DNA from: Nevskia sp.
GTDB lineage: Bacteria; Pseudomonadota; Gammaproteobacteria; Nevskiales; Nevskiaceae
Reading direction: 5' to 3'
Length of the DNA: 64,000 bases
Assembly: GCA_023229645.1 (NCBI GenBank)
Contig: JALNYU010000004.1
Location: 232,463 to 296,462, forward strand
The notes beneath the pieces are model-generated. The model did not search any database. It saw only the letters and a list, made by a program, of their open reading frames with translations, and was not told the DNA's origin. A program made the translations under genes and the position numbers. Of this stretch, positions 18,401 through 26,743 are shown piece by piece (within the stretch, counting starts at the first letter, position 1; each line of letters opens with the position of its first letter).

Positions 18401-19759
18401 CTCGGCTCGCCGCCGGCCGCACGCTACCGTTTCGCCAAAGATTTTCGCGAGGTTTGCGCCGCGTATGGCCTGCGCCGCTTGGTGGTGTTCATTGATGACA
18501 TCGACCGCTGCGAGCCCGCCGCGGTGCCGGAAGTGCTCGGGCTGGTGAATTTCTTGATGAGCGCCGGCGATTGCTTCGTGGTGCTCGGCGCCGAGAAAAG
18601 CTGGGTGCAGGCGGCGGTTGCCAATGCCTATAAAGATTTAGCGCAAACCGTGCGCGAGCACAGCCCGAACGAAGACGGCAATACCCCCAAGGAATTCGCC
18701 CGCCGCTATCTGGAAAAGCTGTTGAATCTGGAAGTACCGGTAACGGCCAGCGGCGATAACGTGGTAAAGGCGATGCTGGCGCAGCGCAAATCGAAAACGG
18801 ACAAAACGCCGCGCTGGAATAGCGCCCGACTGCTGGGCCTTATTCGCGGTACGTGGCCAGTGCTGGCGATTCTGCTGCTGATCACGGCCGCCGCCGGGCT
18901 GGGCGTAAAAACCGGCTTGGGCGGGGAGACTCAGCCGCCGCCGACGGTGGCCGATGGCGGCAAACCGGCGATCAGCCCAGAACTGCAATGCGGGCCGGGC
19001 GCGGCGCCCGATCCGCGTTGTGGCTTGGCGCGGAAGCCGGACGACAAAGACAAGCCCGAAGCGGTAGGAAGCGAATCTTGGGCGATCCCGGCCGGGCCGG
19101 ACGAATCCCACTTCCCGTGGCTAACGGTGGTCGTCAGCGTGATCACCCTGAGTCTGCTCGCCTTTCTCGCCGCCCTACGCCTGCCGCGTTTTCTGCGTGA
19201 GGATTCGCCGAATTTCCAGAAAGCGCTGGAAGTTTGGGCGGATTGGCTCAGCGAGCGCCACACCACGCCGCGCAGCTTCAAGCGCTTCGTCAACAAAGTG
19301 CGTTTTCTGGCGATGCTGGAGCGCGGCGAGAACGCCGCGGTGGCGAGTTGGGGCGCGCGAATTCGGCGTTTATGGTCCCGGCGCCGCACGCCGCCGGCCG
19401 GTGGCGAAGACTTATTGAGCCCGGCCATCGTCGCCTATGCGGCCGCATTAACGCGACAAAACCACTGGCGGCGCGAGTTACTGCTGCACGCATTTGCAGT
19501 GGATGGCTCCGAACCTGACACAACGGCGCTCGCAAATGTCTTCGACGCTACGCGCTCGAAAACCTTCGATGCGGTGTATGCCGAATTGCGCGAAACCGTG
19601 CAGGCGCACAGGGCCATCGATTCATTCGAGGCCGGCGATACCGCCAATGCCTGGCTGCCATCGCCCAACATCCAGAAGCTGATCGAGCAGGTGATGTTCC
19701 CGGACGGCGTTGAGCCGTTAGCCCAACCCAGCCCGCAGTCAGCATCCGCAGCGACCTAA
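15446..19759 (+). CDS. Membrane KAP P-loop NTPase fused to an extended YCF48/Asp-box beta-propeller
   Basis: A 1437-residue protein. TM1 is at about 19-37. Residues 75-660 are 14 near-identical ~41-residue repeats (SVQFxDAQHGWAVG, GTILATTDGGQHW), each with an Asp-box, plus one degenerate copy to about 710. TM2 is at about 716-736. A KAP NTPase follows: Walker A GPWGKGKSS near 794, FNAWHHQQSEQILASLF, Walker B LVVFIDDIDRCE near 1012, and the late PRSFKRFVNKVRFL motif. Two transmembrane hairpins lie inside it (about 871-889/946-968 and 1136-1156/1224-1246), as in many bacterial KAP proteins. Predicted topology puts the propeller in the periplasm and the NTPase in the cytosol. KAP proteins include the phage-exclusion protein PifA, so a sensing or defence role is possible but inferred. 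Confidence 0.82.
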   Translation: MATSENNGTSTERVRLGGLRGLLILTALALLVSASWAAWRQVPRTDPLHPPQARTTWDWWLNPVEENALQRVNLVSSTPLSSIFFLADAQHGWAVGWSDTILATTDGGQHWQAQASGTEQGLTSVQFSDAQHGWAVGWSGTILATADGGQHWRAQASGTTEALNSVQFIDAQHGWAVGSGGTILATTDGGQHWRAQASGTTEALYSVQFSDAQHGWAVGLGGAILATADGGQHWRTQASGTEQGLTSVQFIDAQHGWVVGSGGTILATTDGGQHWRAQASGTTEALYSVQFSDAQHGWAVGGEGTILATTDGGRRWRAQASGTTQRLTSVQFSDAQRGWVVGVNPLEDNGGTILATTDGGQHWRAQTSGTTNRLNSVQFIDAQHGWAVHHDLLGESRGTILATTDGGQHWRAQASGTTQALKSVQFVDAQHGWAVGWRGTILATTDGGQHWQAQASGTTQDLQSVQFIDAQHGWAVGGNIFGGGGTILATTDGGQHWQTQASGTMQWLSSVQFIDAQHGWAVSWGGTILATADGGQHWQAQDSGPTPGLTSVQFVDAQHGWAVGYDGTILATADGGQHWRTQASGTEQGLTSVQFIDAQHGRVVGWRGTILATADGGQHWRAQASDTTQDLQSVHFPDAQHGWAVGEGGTILVTTDGGQHWQRTDLNAEIAGKIGAHSTWFFIDSVHGIWIGSQARYETHDGGGHWTEVGAYRRYFAPWWWLAAGLSLILAGIAAAIDPGTVKQSSSIEGALASDAPITHADQDQLGYARIADGLAGFITNPRTAPPLSVSITGPWGKGKSSIMALLRRQLAAWRFPVVWFNAWHHQQSEQILASLFAHIREQAVPSLWSLRGWVFRAKLAGVRVRQRPALPLLMLLALSFAVGVYTTSPARFSALAETVMSLLAPADATKAEKLGATADATDPAANTAASALGAAMPMAPLVRFGGAAAAVLVFVFYLLRLFTVFGVSPRSLMPRIAGSLRPGSLGSPPAARYRFAKDFREVCAAYGLRRLVVFIDDIDRCEPAAVPEVLGLVNFLMSAGDCFVVLGAEKSWVQAAVANAYKDLAQTVREHSPNEDGNTPKEFARRYLEKLLNLEVPVTASGDNVVKAMLAQRKSKTDKTPRWNSARLLGLIRGTWPVLAILLLITAAAGLGVKTGLGGETQPPPTVADGGKPAISPELQCGPGAAPDPRCGLARKPDDKDKPEAVGSESWAIPAGPDESHFPWLTVVVSVITLSLLAFLAALRLPRFLREDSPNFQKALEVWADWLSERHTTPRSFKRFVNKVRFLAMLERGENAAVASWGARIRRLWSRRRTPPAGGEDLLSPAIVAYAAALTRQNHWRRELLLHAFAVDGSEPDTTALANVFDATRSKTFDAVYAELRETVQAHRAIDSFEAGDTANAWLPSPNIQKLIEQVMFPDGVEPLAQPSPQSASAAT
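15668..17430 (+). repeat. Tandem array of 14 propeller-repeat units (mostly 123 bp)
   Basis: Fourteen coding units, most exactly 123 bp (41 codons), in perfect reading phase. Three carry small in-frame insertions (about 16470-16490, 16610-16635 and 16875-16895). Long stretches are nearly identical between units at DNA level, including at synonymous positions. That implies recent amplification or gene conversion rather than an ancient propeller. Confidence 0.92.
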
Positions 19760-20127
19760 GCACCGCGCGCCGTTTCTCTAGCGAAATCGGCCGCTTTAAG
19801 CGCCTGATCCGAGCGCGCGGTTTTAGCCGTCGTCAGTGTTGATTATTCAGCGCACCTCGGTAGGCGCCGTGGCTCCCCGCGTTGTGTGCTGCACATCCAC
19901 AAAGTGGTTGGGCGTTCCGGGGGGAACTCATCAACTTGCTCACCTGCCGCCTTCCAGCACTTCCAACGGCTGCCTTTACAGACACTACTCACCGCCACAA
20001 CCGGCGCTTAAAAGCCGCTATCCGCACCAGCATTTGAGCAACGCCGAGCCGCGTGCGACGATGATCGACCCTGCTGCGTATTAGGCACGCGGGGACGAAT
20101 TCCGCTGTTTTATTGGGAGCGATAGCA
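19760..20127. other. Intergenic stretch before the second COG0523 gene
   Basis: An 82-codon open frame (19836-20084) has no recognisable domain and no good ribosome-binding site. I do not call it. I see no Zur-type palindrome here, unlike the first COG0523 gene. Confidence 0.4.
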
Positions 20128-21225
20128 TTGCAAGCTGATACTCGAATTCCTGTGGTGTTACTCACCGGCTTCCTCGGCGCGGGCAAAACCACACTGCTGA
20201 ACGCGTTGCTGCACCGCCCAGATATGAGCGGCACTGCCGTGATCATTAACGAATACGGTGAGGTTGGGCTGGATCATCATCTGGTGGAGCAAGCCGAGCC
20301 GGATGATGTTGAACTGATCGCTGGCGGCTGCATGTGTTGCACGGCGCGCGGCCGCTTGACGGATGCGTTGATGAATTTGTTTGCGAAAGCGCAACGCAAG
20401 CAGATTCCGACGATCCGGCGCGTCATCATCGAAACCACCGGGCTTGCCGAACCGGGGCCGATTCTGCAGCAGTTCAATCTCTCTGAGCAGGTGCACGAGC
20501 GCTTTGTGCTCGATACGGTGGTGACCTTGATCGACGCCGTGAACGGCGAAGTGACGGTTGAACAGATCGATATCGCACAAAAGCAGATCACCGCTGCCGA
20601 CCGGCTGCTGATTACCAAAAGCGATCTGGTGAGCGAAACGCAGCTGGCCGCGCTGCGCGCCCGCCTCGCCGAGATCAACCCCGATGCCGAGATCGATGTC
20701 GTTAGCAAGGGGCTGGCCCTGCCGGCGCAGCTTTTTGCCGGCGCCCGCTACCGGCCGAGCGCTGGCCGCTTCCGGATTACCGGCTTGCTCGCGAAAGCCG
20801 ACACGATCCGCCTGAGCGGCGAAGCCGGGGCTAGCCTGCTGGATAGCGACGATCCCGACGCCACCGCGCCGGATGCCTATGCAATTCAGACCTTCAGCCT
20901 GATCATCGACGAGCCGCTGCCGCCGTGGCGCTTCTTCGGCTGGCTCGACTACTTGCGCTCGTTATGCGGTACCGATTTGCTGCGCGTCAAAGGGATTCTC
21001 AATATCGAAGGCAACCCGGCGCCTTGCGTTGTTCACGGCGTGCAGAACGTTTTTCATCCGGTTGAAGAACTCAGCGGCTGGCCTAGCGAGGATCATCGCA
21101 GCCGGATCGTGTTCATCACCCGCGGTTGGGGGCAGGAAACGGTGAAGAGCACCTTGGCGCAGCTGTTGGGGCCGGAACAACCGATGGGCGACGCCGAAAT
21201 CGACGCCGCCTGGGGCAACGCCTGA
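20128..21225 (+). CDS. COG0523-family GTPase (second copy)
   Basis: A 365-residue G3E GTPase. Walker A is GFLGAGKTTLLNALL, the CxCC motif is in IAGGCMCCTARGR, switch II is IIETTGLAEP and the base-recognition loop is TKSDLV. The CobW_C domain ends with GVQNVFHP and FITRGW. It differs clearly from the copy at 12614, so it belongs to another COG0523 subgroup; its metal is unknown. No ATG exists near the start. TTG at 20128 is chosen because GGGAG lies eight bases before it; TTG at 20113 is the alternative. No Zur box is visible upstream. Confidence 0.85.
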   Translation: MQADTRIPVVLLTGFLGAGKTTLLNALLHRPDMSGTAVIINEYGEVGLDHHLVEQAEPDDVELIAGGCMCCTARGRLTDALMNLFAKAQRKQIPTIRRVIIETTGLAEPGPILQQFNLSEQVHERFVLDTVVTLIDAVNGEVTVEQIDIAQKQITAADRLLITKSDLVSETQLAALRARLAEINPDAEIDVVSKGLALPAQLFAGARYRPSAGRFRITGLLAKADTIRLSGEAGASLLDSDDPDATAPDAYAIQTFSLIIDEPLPPWRFFGWLDYLRSLCGTDLLRVKGILNIEGNPAPCVVHGVQNVFHPVEELSGWPSEDHRSRIVFITRGWGQETVKSTLAQLLGPEQPMGDAEIDAAWGNA

Positions 21226-21226
21226 T

Positions 21227-22423
21227 CTAAACGCTCGCTGCCTGGTGCAAGAGCAGCGCCTTGAGTGGGCCGGCTCGACCCACCGCCGTCATCCCCAAAC
21301 CCAAGGCGGTGCGTAGGCCGGGCAATGGCGAACGGAACGAGCGATCTAGGGCGTCAGTAACGGCGAGCATTTCCAGATTGCTAGCTTTGCGCGCCCGTGC
21401 GTATTGGGCGAGCGTGCGCTCGGCGGACCAGTCGCGCCGGGCGTCACGGGCGGCGGTCAGCGTTTCAACGAGCTGCGCGACATCGCCAAAGCCGAGATTA
21501 ACGCCCTGGCCCGCCAACGGATGCACGGTATGCGCAGCGTCGCCAATCAAGACTAGGCCGGGGCGCGCGTAGTCGTGCGCGTGCTGCAACCGTAACGGAA
21601 ACGCGATGCGCGGCGTGGTCGCCAATACGTCGCCGAGCCGCCATTGGCTGGCTTCGGCGAGGCGCTGACAAAATGCGGCGTTATCGAGCGCCAATAATTC
21701 TTCAGCCAAGCCGTTTTCAGCCGACCAAACGATGGAGCTGCGGCCGTCCGCCAGCGGCAGAAATGCCAGCGGCCCGCTCGATAAAAAGCGTTGATACGCC
21801 GTTAGCTGGTGCGCCTGCTCGGTATGTACATGGCAGACCAGCGCCTGTTGACGATAACTCCAGCCGGTAGTTTCGATCCCCGCCCAGCGACGCAGCGGCG
21901 AATGGCCGCCGTCAGCAGCAACGATCAAACGCGCGCGTAGTGGCGTGCCATCCTCAAACTGCAGCGCGGCAAGTTCGCCGTTATCGCCAGCGAAAGCAGC
22001 GGATTCAATTACGCTATTCAGGCGGATATCGAGCTGCCGCGCCTCGGCCGCTTGCCACAGCGCAGCGACGATCAAGCGATGCTCAATAATCCAACCGAGC
22101 TGCGCGGTGCCGACTTCCGACGCGTCAAAACTCAGCGCATGAACCGGGTCGCGCTCCCACACCTGCATCGCCGTGTACGGGCTGATACGCGCCGCAGCAA
22201 TGCCCGGCCAAGCACCGAGGCGATTGAGCAAATTCGCGGACTCAGGCGTGACCGCGAACACACGCAGATCGTAGTCGACGGCGTCAAATGCCGCAGGCAC
22301 GCCGCCCCGTTCCAGCACCGCAACCCGGAAACCCGCGTGTTGTAAGGCCAGTGCTGCGGCCAAGCCAACAGGACCGCCACCGACAATTGCGATGTCGACT
22401 ATTTCTGATGCCGCCATCGTCAT
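21227..22423 (-). CDS. ubiI: FAD-dependent ubiquinone hydroxylase, UbiI/VisC type
   Basis: A 398-residue flavin monooxygenase of the UbiH/UbiF/UbiI family. It has the FAD-binding GGGPVGLAAALALQHAG at residues 14-30, the middle motif VAADGGHSPLRR, and the second FAD motif GLVLIGDAAHTVHPLAGQG. Family members hydroxylate the ring of ubiquinone precursors at the inner membrane. Position directly after ubiH (start overlaps the ubiH stop by four bases) is the VisC/UbiI slot of the ygfB-pepP-ubiH-visC cluster. Assignment to C5 hydroxylation (UbiI) over UbiF or UbiM is by position. Confidence 0.85.
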   Translation of the reverse strand: MTMAASEIVDIAIVGGGPVGLAAALALQHAGFRVAVLERGGVPAAFDAVDYDLRVFAVTPESANLLNRLGAWPGIAAARISPYTAMQVWERDPVHALSFDASEVGTAQLGWIIEHRLIVAALWQAAEARQLDIRLNSVIESAAFAGDNGELAALQFEDGTPLRARLIVAADGGHSPLRRWAGIETTGWSYRQQALVCHVHTEQAHQLTAYQRFLSSGPLAFLPLADGRSSIVWSAENGLAEELLALDNAAFCQRLAEASQWRLGDVLATTPRIAFPLRLQHAHDYARPGLVLIGDAAHTVHPLAGQGVNLGFGDVAQLVETLTAARDARRDWSAERTLAQYARARKASNLEMLAVTDALDRSFRSPLPGLRTALGLGMTAVGRAGPLKALLLHQAASV

Positions 22424-23646
22424 TCCTCCACCTCAACCACCGCAGGCGCGAGTTGCGTTTGCCGCAGGCGGCTCGGCAACCCGAGGTGGCCGAGATGCTG
22501 ACGCAAGACCGCAGCGCGCAGCGGCGGTAGGAGGTCCACCGCAATCAGGCCGAGGTGCCGCAGTTGCGTTAAACCCGGAATGCGATTGGAAAACGTGCGG
22601 ACCATCGTATCGGTCAGGTTGCCAACCCGGCTGCGGTCACGCTGGCGGGCGGCTTCGTAGCGATCTAGCACAGCGGCGGCGCCTGGATCAGCGCCCCCGG
22701 TCAGCGCCTCAGCGAGCGCGGCGACGTCGCGCAAGCCGAGGTTAAACCCCTGCGCGGCAACCGGGTGCAAACTCTGCGCGGCGTTGCCAATCAACACCGT
22801 GCGCGGTGCAGTTAGCTGTTCGCTCATGACGCGCGCCAGCGGATACGCGCGACGTGCGCCTAAGGCGGTGAAGCGCCCCAATCGGCCACCGAAGCTGCTT
22901 TGCGCGGCGGCGAGATATTCGGCATCCGACCACGCTAAGCGCGTTTCGACCGCCGCAGCCGGTGTCGTCCAGACCAACGAGGCGCTGTTGCCAGGCTTCG
23001 GGATCAGCGCTAGCGGCCCATCCGGAGTGAAGCGCTCGTAAGCCACGCCTTGGTGCGGACGTGACAATTGCACGGCCGACACAATCGCGTGCTGGGCGTA
23101 GTCACGTACTTCGGCGCTGATGCCGAGCAGGCCGCGCAGCGCCGATTGGGCGCCGTCAGCGGCGGCGACTAAACCCGCGGTAATGACCTGGGTTGCGCCA
23201 TCAATTTCAACCGTTAGCTGCGCGCGGCGGGCATCCGTGGCGATGCCCGTCACGCGACCAGGACACAGGCGCCGCACGTTCGGCAACGTGCCAAGCGTGT
23301 TCATCAACGCCGTGCCAATCGCCCGCAGCGGCACGTTATAACCGAGTGCCGGCAAGCCGGCTTCGTCGGCGCTAAAGCGGGTTGTACCGAAGCGCCCCTG
23401 CTCCGAAATATGGGTGGCTGTGATCGGCTCGGCGTCCGCCGCGAGTGCCGACCAAATGCCGTAATCCGAAAAAATACGCTGTGTAGCGTCGTTTAACGCG
23501 ATGCAACGCTCATCCCAACTCGGCAGCATCGCCGGCGGCACCGAGGCTTCGATCAGGATGACGCGCAGCGGCGTGTTGGCGAGCGCTACCGCCAAACTTG
23601 CGCCGACCAAGCCACCACCGACGATCGCGATGTCGTAATCGTTCAT
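22420..23646 (-). CDS. ubiH: 2-octaprenyl-6-methoxyphenol hydroxylase UbiH
   Basis: A 408-residue flavin monooxygenase with FAD motif GGGLVGASLAVALAN near residue 10, AADGAQSALRGLLG in the middle and TVLIGNAAQSLHPVAAQGFNLGLRD towards the end. The early PSWDERCIALN stretch is diagnostic of UbiH. The usual GD in the second FAD motif is GN here, as in some UbiH proteins. It overlaps the ubiI start by four bases and the preceding DUF3667 gene end by four, so translation is probably coupled. It acts in aerobic ubiquinone biosynthesis. Confidence 0.9.
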   Translation of the reverse strand: MNDYDIAIVGGGLVGASLAVALANTPLRVILIEASVPPAMLPSWDERCIALNDATQRIFSDYGIWSALAADAEPITATHISEQGRFGTTRFSADEAGLPALGYNVPLRAIGTALMNTLGTLPNVRRLCPGRVTGIATDARRAQLTVEIDGATQVITAGLVAAADGAQSALRGLLGISAEVRDYAQHAIVSAVQLSRPHQGVAYERFTPDGPLALIPKPGNSASLVWTTPAAAVETRLAWSDAEYLAAAQSSFGGRLGRFTALGARRAYPLARVMSEQLTAPRTVLIGNAAQSLHPVAAQGFNLGLRDVAALAEALTGGADPGAAAVLDRYEAARQRDRSRVGNLTDTMVRTFSNRIPGLTQLRHLGLIAVDLLPPLRAAVLRQHLGHLGLPSRLRQTQLAPAVVEVEE

Positions 23647-24569
23647 GCCACGTCACTCCCTAACATCGTCGTCAGTACGCCGGACAATGCTGACGTGCCA
23701 ACCGCGATCAAATAGAACAGCCAAAGCCAAAACATACGCCAAATCGTTCGCTTCGCTGTGCCTCCGTAAACACGGCGCAGCGCCATGAAAACGTAGACGG
23801 CGATGACGATCTCAAGACCACGCCGCAATAACGCCGGTAGCGGGATAAAGCCAACTGCAAGAGCGATAAACGCAAATGAATGTAGGTGCAGCGAAAACAG
23901 CAGGTGTACGCCGTACCGCAACTTTTGCTTGCGATAAAACCATTTCAGCAGCAACGCAAAATACGGCAGTAGAAAGAACATCGCGTACGGCGCATCGTCG
24001 GCGAGCTTTTGCCGAACCGTCCGACGTTGGTCAGCACCGCTGAGCTTGTTAAATTCAGCCGCGCTTTTTTCGAGCTTATCCTCGAAGCTGCCCGGCTCTG
24101 GTAGCGGGCCTTTTTCACTCGGCGTGCTGCCCGTCGCCGGTTGAGCCGCTGGCTTACCGGCTTCGATAACAATCGCTGGCTTGTTGTCAGACCCGATATC
24201 AAGAAACGGGTTATTAGCATCAGGCAACACCCCGAGCAGGCCAAAGAAAATTACGCTGATCGTTAGATAGAACTTAAGCGGCCGCACATAGCGCTGCCGC
24301 CTGCCTTCGACGTAATCAAGCGTGAGCTGGCCCGGCCGCAGCAGCAGCGTTCGCAGCGTGCGGCCGAGCTTGCCTTCAAGGGCGATGTATTGATCGATGA
24401 ATTCGTGCAGGAAATGCCGCACCGTGGGCGTTTCAATGCGTGTTTCCTGGCCGCAGGCGGGGCAATAGTTGCCGGATACCGCGGTACCGCAATCGGCACA
24501 GCTGGCTGCCACCGGCAGCGCGGTGTTTTCGGTATTCAGAACGGCAATAGCTGAGGATTCAGTAACCAA
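23643..24569 (-). CDS. DUF3667 membrane protein (second of two tandem copies)
   Basis: About 308 residues. An N-terminal zinc ribbon (CADCGTAVSGNYCPACGQ) is followed by the DUF3667 signature (TPTVRHFLHEFIDQYIALEGKL and YVEGRRQRYVRPLKFYLTISV) and four or so hydrophobic helices. A soluble Pro/Ser-rich insertion lies between helices. Function is unknown. The start is uncertain: TTG at 24569 overlaps the previous stop by 11 bases; the longer frame to 24668 would overlap it by over 100. It is sandwiched between pepP and ubiH, normally adjacent. Confidence 0.75.
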   Translation of the reverse strand: MVTESSAIAVLNTENTALPVAASCADCGTAVSGNYCPACGQETRIETPTVRHFLHEFIDQYIALEGKLGRTLRTLLLRPGQLTLDYVEGRRQRYVRPLKFYLTISVIFFGLLGVLPDANNPFLDIGSDNKPAIVIEAGKPAAQPATGSTPSEKGPLPEPGSFEDKLEKSAAEFNKLSGADQRRTVRQKLADDAPYAMFFLLPYFALLLKWFYRKQKLRYGVHLLFSLHLHSFAFIALAVGFIPLPALLRRGLEIVIAVYVFMALRRVYGGTAKRTIWRMFWLWLFYLIAVGTSALSGVLTTMLGSDVA

Positions 24570-25398
24570 GCGCGAGCACCACGTTAGCCAGCGTCGCGCT
24601 GGCGATTGCAAAGACATAAACCGCGATGATGACCACGAGCCGCAAGGCGGTCGCAAATTTTCCGCCACCGTAAATACGGCGCAGCATTAAAAACAAGTAC
24701 GCCGCCAACACTAGATTAATCGCGTTATTCACGCCGTTGTGCACCGGCGCTGGCCACGGGATCAACCCCAGCATCAACAACAAAAACGCAAAACTGTGGA
24801 AATGCAGTGCGGTAAGCAAGTGCTCACCGTAATAACGCTGTTGATACAGCACCATCAACATGCCGGCAAACACCGGGATCAGCAGTAACATCACGCGCGG
24901 CGCATTGCGAACCATGCCGCCACGTAATACATGGTCACGCGCGGCAAGTGGCAATTGCGCGAACGCCGTCACGCGTTGATCAATAAACGCGAGGCCGGTA
25001 TGCGCTTCGACACGCGAGTCGGCCATCGCCTCGGTATTGATTTCCACCCCTGCGCGGTCTATGCGCACGCTGATTCCCGGCACCTGCATCAAGCCTAGAA
25101 AGAACAGCACGCTGATCGAGAGATAAAGGCGTAGCGGTGAGATATAACGCTGACGGCGACCTTCGAGATAGTCCGCCGTCATCGCGCCAGGATGCAAAAA
25201 CAACTGCTTGAGCGTTAGCGGTAAGCGGCCTTCGATGCCGAAGTACTTCTCCATGAGCTCATGGAGGTACTTCCGCACCGTTGGCGTTTTGATCTGCGCA
25301 TCTTGGCCGCAATGCGGGCAGTAGTTGCCACAAAACGACGTCAAGCAGTTCGGACAAACCCGCTCCGGTGACCCGAGGCTCGGCGTTGGCCGACTCAA
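24559..25398 (-). CDS. DUF3667 membrane protein (first of two tandem copies)
   Basis: About 279 residues. It has the same plan as its neighbour: zinc ribbon (CPNCLTSFCGNYCPHCGQ), then TPTVRKYLHELMEKYFGIEGRL, YLEGRRQRYISPLRLYLSISV and several hydrophobic helices near the C-terminus. The two copies are clearly paralogous but well diverged. The TTG at 25398, just past the pepP stop, is the likely start; the longer frame would run 150 bases inside pepP. Function is unknown. Zinc binding and membrane location are inferred from sequence. Confidence 0.72.
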   Translation of the reverse strand: MSRPTPSLGSPERVCPNCLTSFCGNYCPHCGQDAQIKTPTVRKYLHELMEKYFGIEGRLPLTLKQLFLHPGAMTADYLEGRRQRYISPLRLYLSISVLFFLGLMQVPGISVRIDRAGVEINTEAMADSRVEAHTGLAFIDQRVTAFAQLPLAARDHVLRGGMVRNAPRVMLLLIPVFAGMLMVLYQQRYYGEHLLTALHFHSFAFLLLMLGLIPWPAPVHNGVNNAINLVLAAYLFLMLRRIYGGGKFATALRLVVIIAVYVFAIASATLANVVLALGY

Positions 25399-25405
25399 AT
25401 GCGGC

Positions 25406-26728
25406 TTATCCGCGCATGACCGCTTCAACGCCTGCCACCGTCTTCGGCACGCCGTGCGTGAGCACGTCCGGGCCGTCAGCGCCGACCAGCACATCATCCT
25501 CAATCCGGATGCCAATGCCGTGGAAACGCGGATCAACGCCCGGCGTTCCGGGGGCAATGTACAAGCCCGGTTCCACCGTCATAACCATGCCAGCGACGAA
25601 TGGCCGCGGCTTGCCATCGAGCTTGTAGCGGCCGACATCGTGCACATCCAACCCTAACCAATGGCCGGTGCCGTGCATGTAAAACTGTTTGTGCTTTTCG
25701 GTTTTGATCAGCTCTTCCGGATCGCCTTTCAGCAAACCAAGCGCAACCATCCCTTCCGTTAATACCCGCGTTGCAACTTCATGCGGCCGGGCTGACGAAT
25801 TACCCGGCTGCAGCTCGGCGATCGCCGCCAACTGCGCCGCCAACACCACTTCATAAACGTCTTTCTGCGCGCCGCTATAACTGCCGCCAACGGGGAAAGT
25901 GCGCGTGATGTCTGCGGTATAACCGCGGTATTCGCCGCCAGCGTCGATCAATAATAAGTCGCCGTTACGCAGCTGCGATTCATTTTCCTTGTAATGCAGA
26001 ATGCAGGCGTTATCGCCGCCACCGACGATAGAACCGTAACCGCATTCCATGCCGTTGCGTTCGAATTCGTGATGAATTTCAGCGGCAACCTGCCATTCCC
26101 AACTACCCGGCTTTGTCGCCTGCATCGCGCGAACGTGGGCCGCTGCGCTAACGTCGCAGGCTTTGCGCAGCAACGAGAGTTCGGCTTCGCTCTTGATCAA
26201 ACGCTGTTCGTGCAGCGTGGTTTCCAACGCCACAAAGTCGGTTGGCGCAGCGGCGCCCCGGCGCGAAATCTCGCGAATCTCACGAACGCACGCAGCGATT
26301 TTCGGATCCCATTCCGGGTGCTCGCCAAACGTGTAAAAGACGCGGCTGCGGCCCGAGAGTAATTTCGCCAGCTGACCTTCAAATTCACCGATGACGAACG
26401 CCTGATCAGCGCCATATTGGCTGACCGCACCTTCCGGCCCAGCGCGGCGGCCATCCCAGATTTCGCGGGCTGCGTCGCGCGGCCGGACAAATAACGAAAA
26501 TGGCCCTTCTTTCCGACCCGGCGCCAGTACGATCAGCGAATCCGGTTCGTGAAAGCCGCTGAGGTAGAGAAAATCGGAATCTTGGCGGAAGCGATAGTGG
26601 CTATCGCGATTGCGGATCACTTCGTGCGCCGACGGAATAATCGCGACGCCGTCTTCGCCGATCGCTTCGATCAGACGGGCACGGCGGGCGGCGTATTCAG
26701 CGAGTTCCAGACTGGTGGGTGCGGGCAT
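25406..26728 (-). CDS. pepP: Xaa-Pro aminopeptidase PepP
   Basis: A 440-residue aminopeptidase P. The N-terminal AMP_N domain has FLYLSGFHEPDSLIVLAPG. The C-terminal pita-bread domain carries the manganese ligands: DAGGEYRGYTADITRTFPVGG (two Asp), HGTGHWLGLDVHDVG (His), VEPGLYI (Glu) and GIRIEDD (Glu). It removes N-terminal residues that precede proline. It lies 15 bases after ygfB, in the conserved ygfB-pepP-ubiH order. Confidence 0.95.
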   Translation of the reverse strand: MPAPTSLELAEYAARRARLIEAIGEDGVAIIPSAHEVIRNRDSHYRFRQDSDFLYLSGFHEPDSLIVLAPGRKEGPFSLFVRPRDAAREIWDGRRAGPEGAVSQYGADQAFVIGEFEGQLAKLLSGRSRVFYTFGEHPEWDPKIAACVREIREISRRGAAAPTDFVALETTLHEQRLIKSEAELSLLRKACDVSAAAHVRAMQATKPGSWEWQVAAEIHHEFERNGMECGYGSIVGGGDNACILHYKENESQLRNGDLLLIDAGGEYRGYTADITRTFPVGGSYSGAQKDVYEVVLAAQLAAIAELQPGNSSARPHEVATRVLTEGMVALGLLKGDPEELIKTEKHKQFYMHGTGHWLGLDVHDVGRYKLDGKPRPFVAGMVMTVEPGLYIAPGTPGVDPRFHGIGIRIEDDVLVGADGPDVLTHGVPKTVAGVEAVMRG

Positions 26729-26743
26729 GGATCAAGGGACCTA

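Noticed and set aside
19836..20084. 82-codon plus frame upstream of the second COG0523 gene
   Set aside because: Short, no domain and no convincing start signal.
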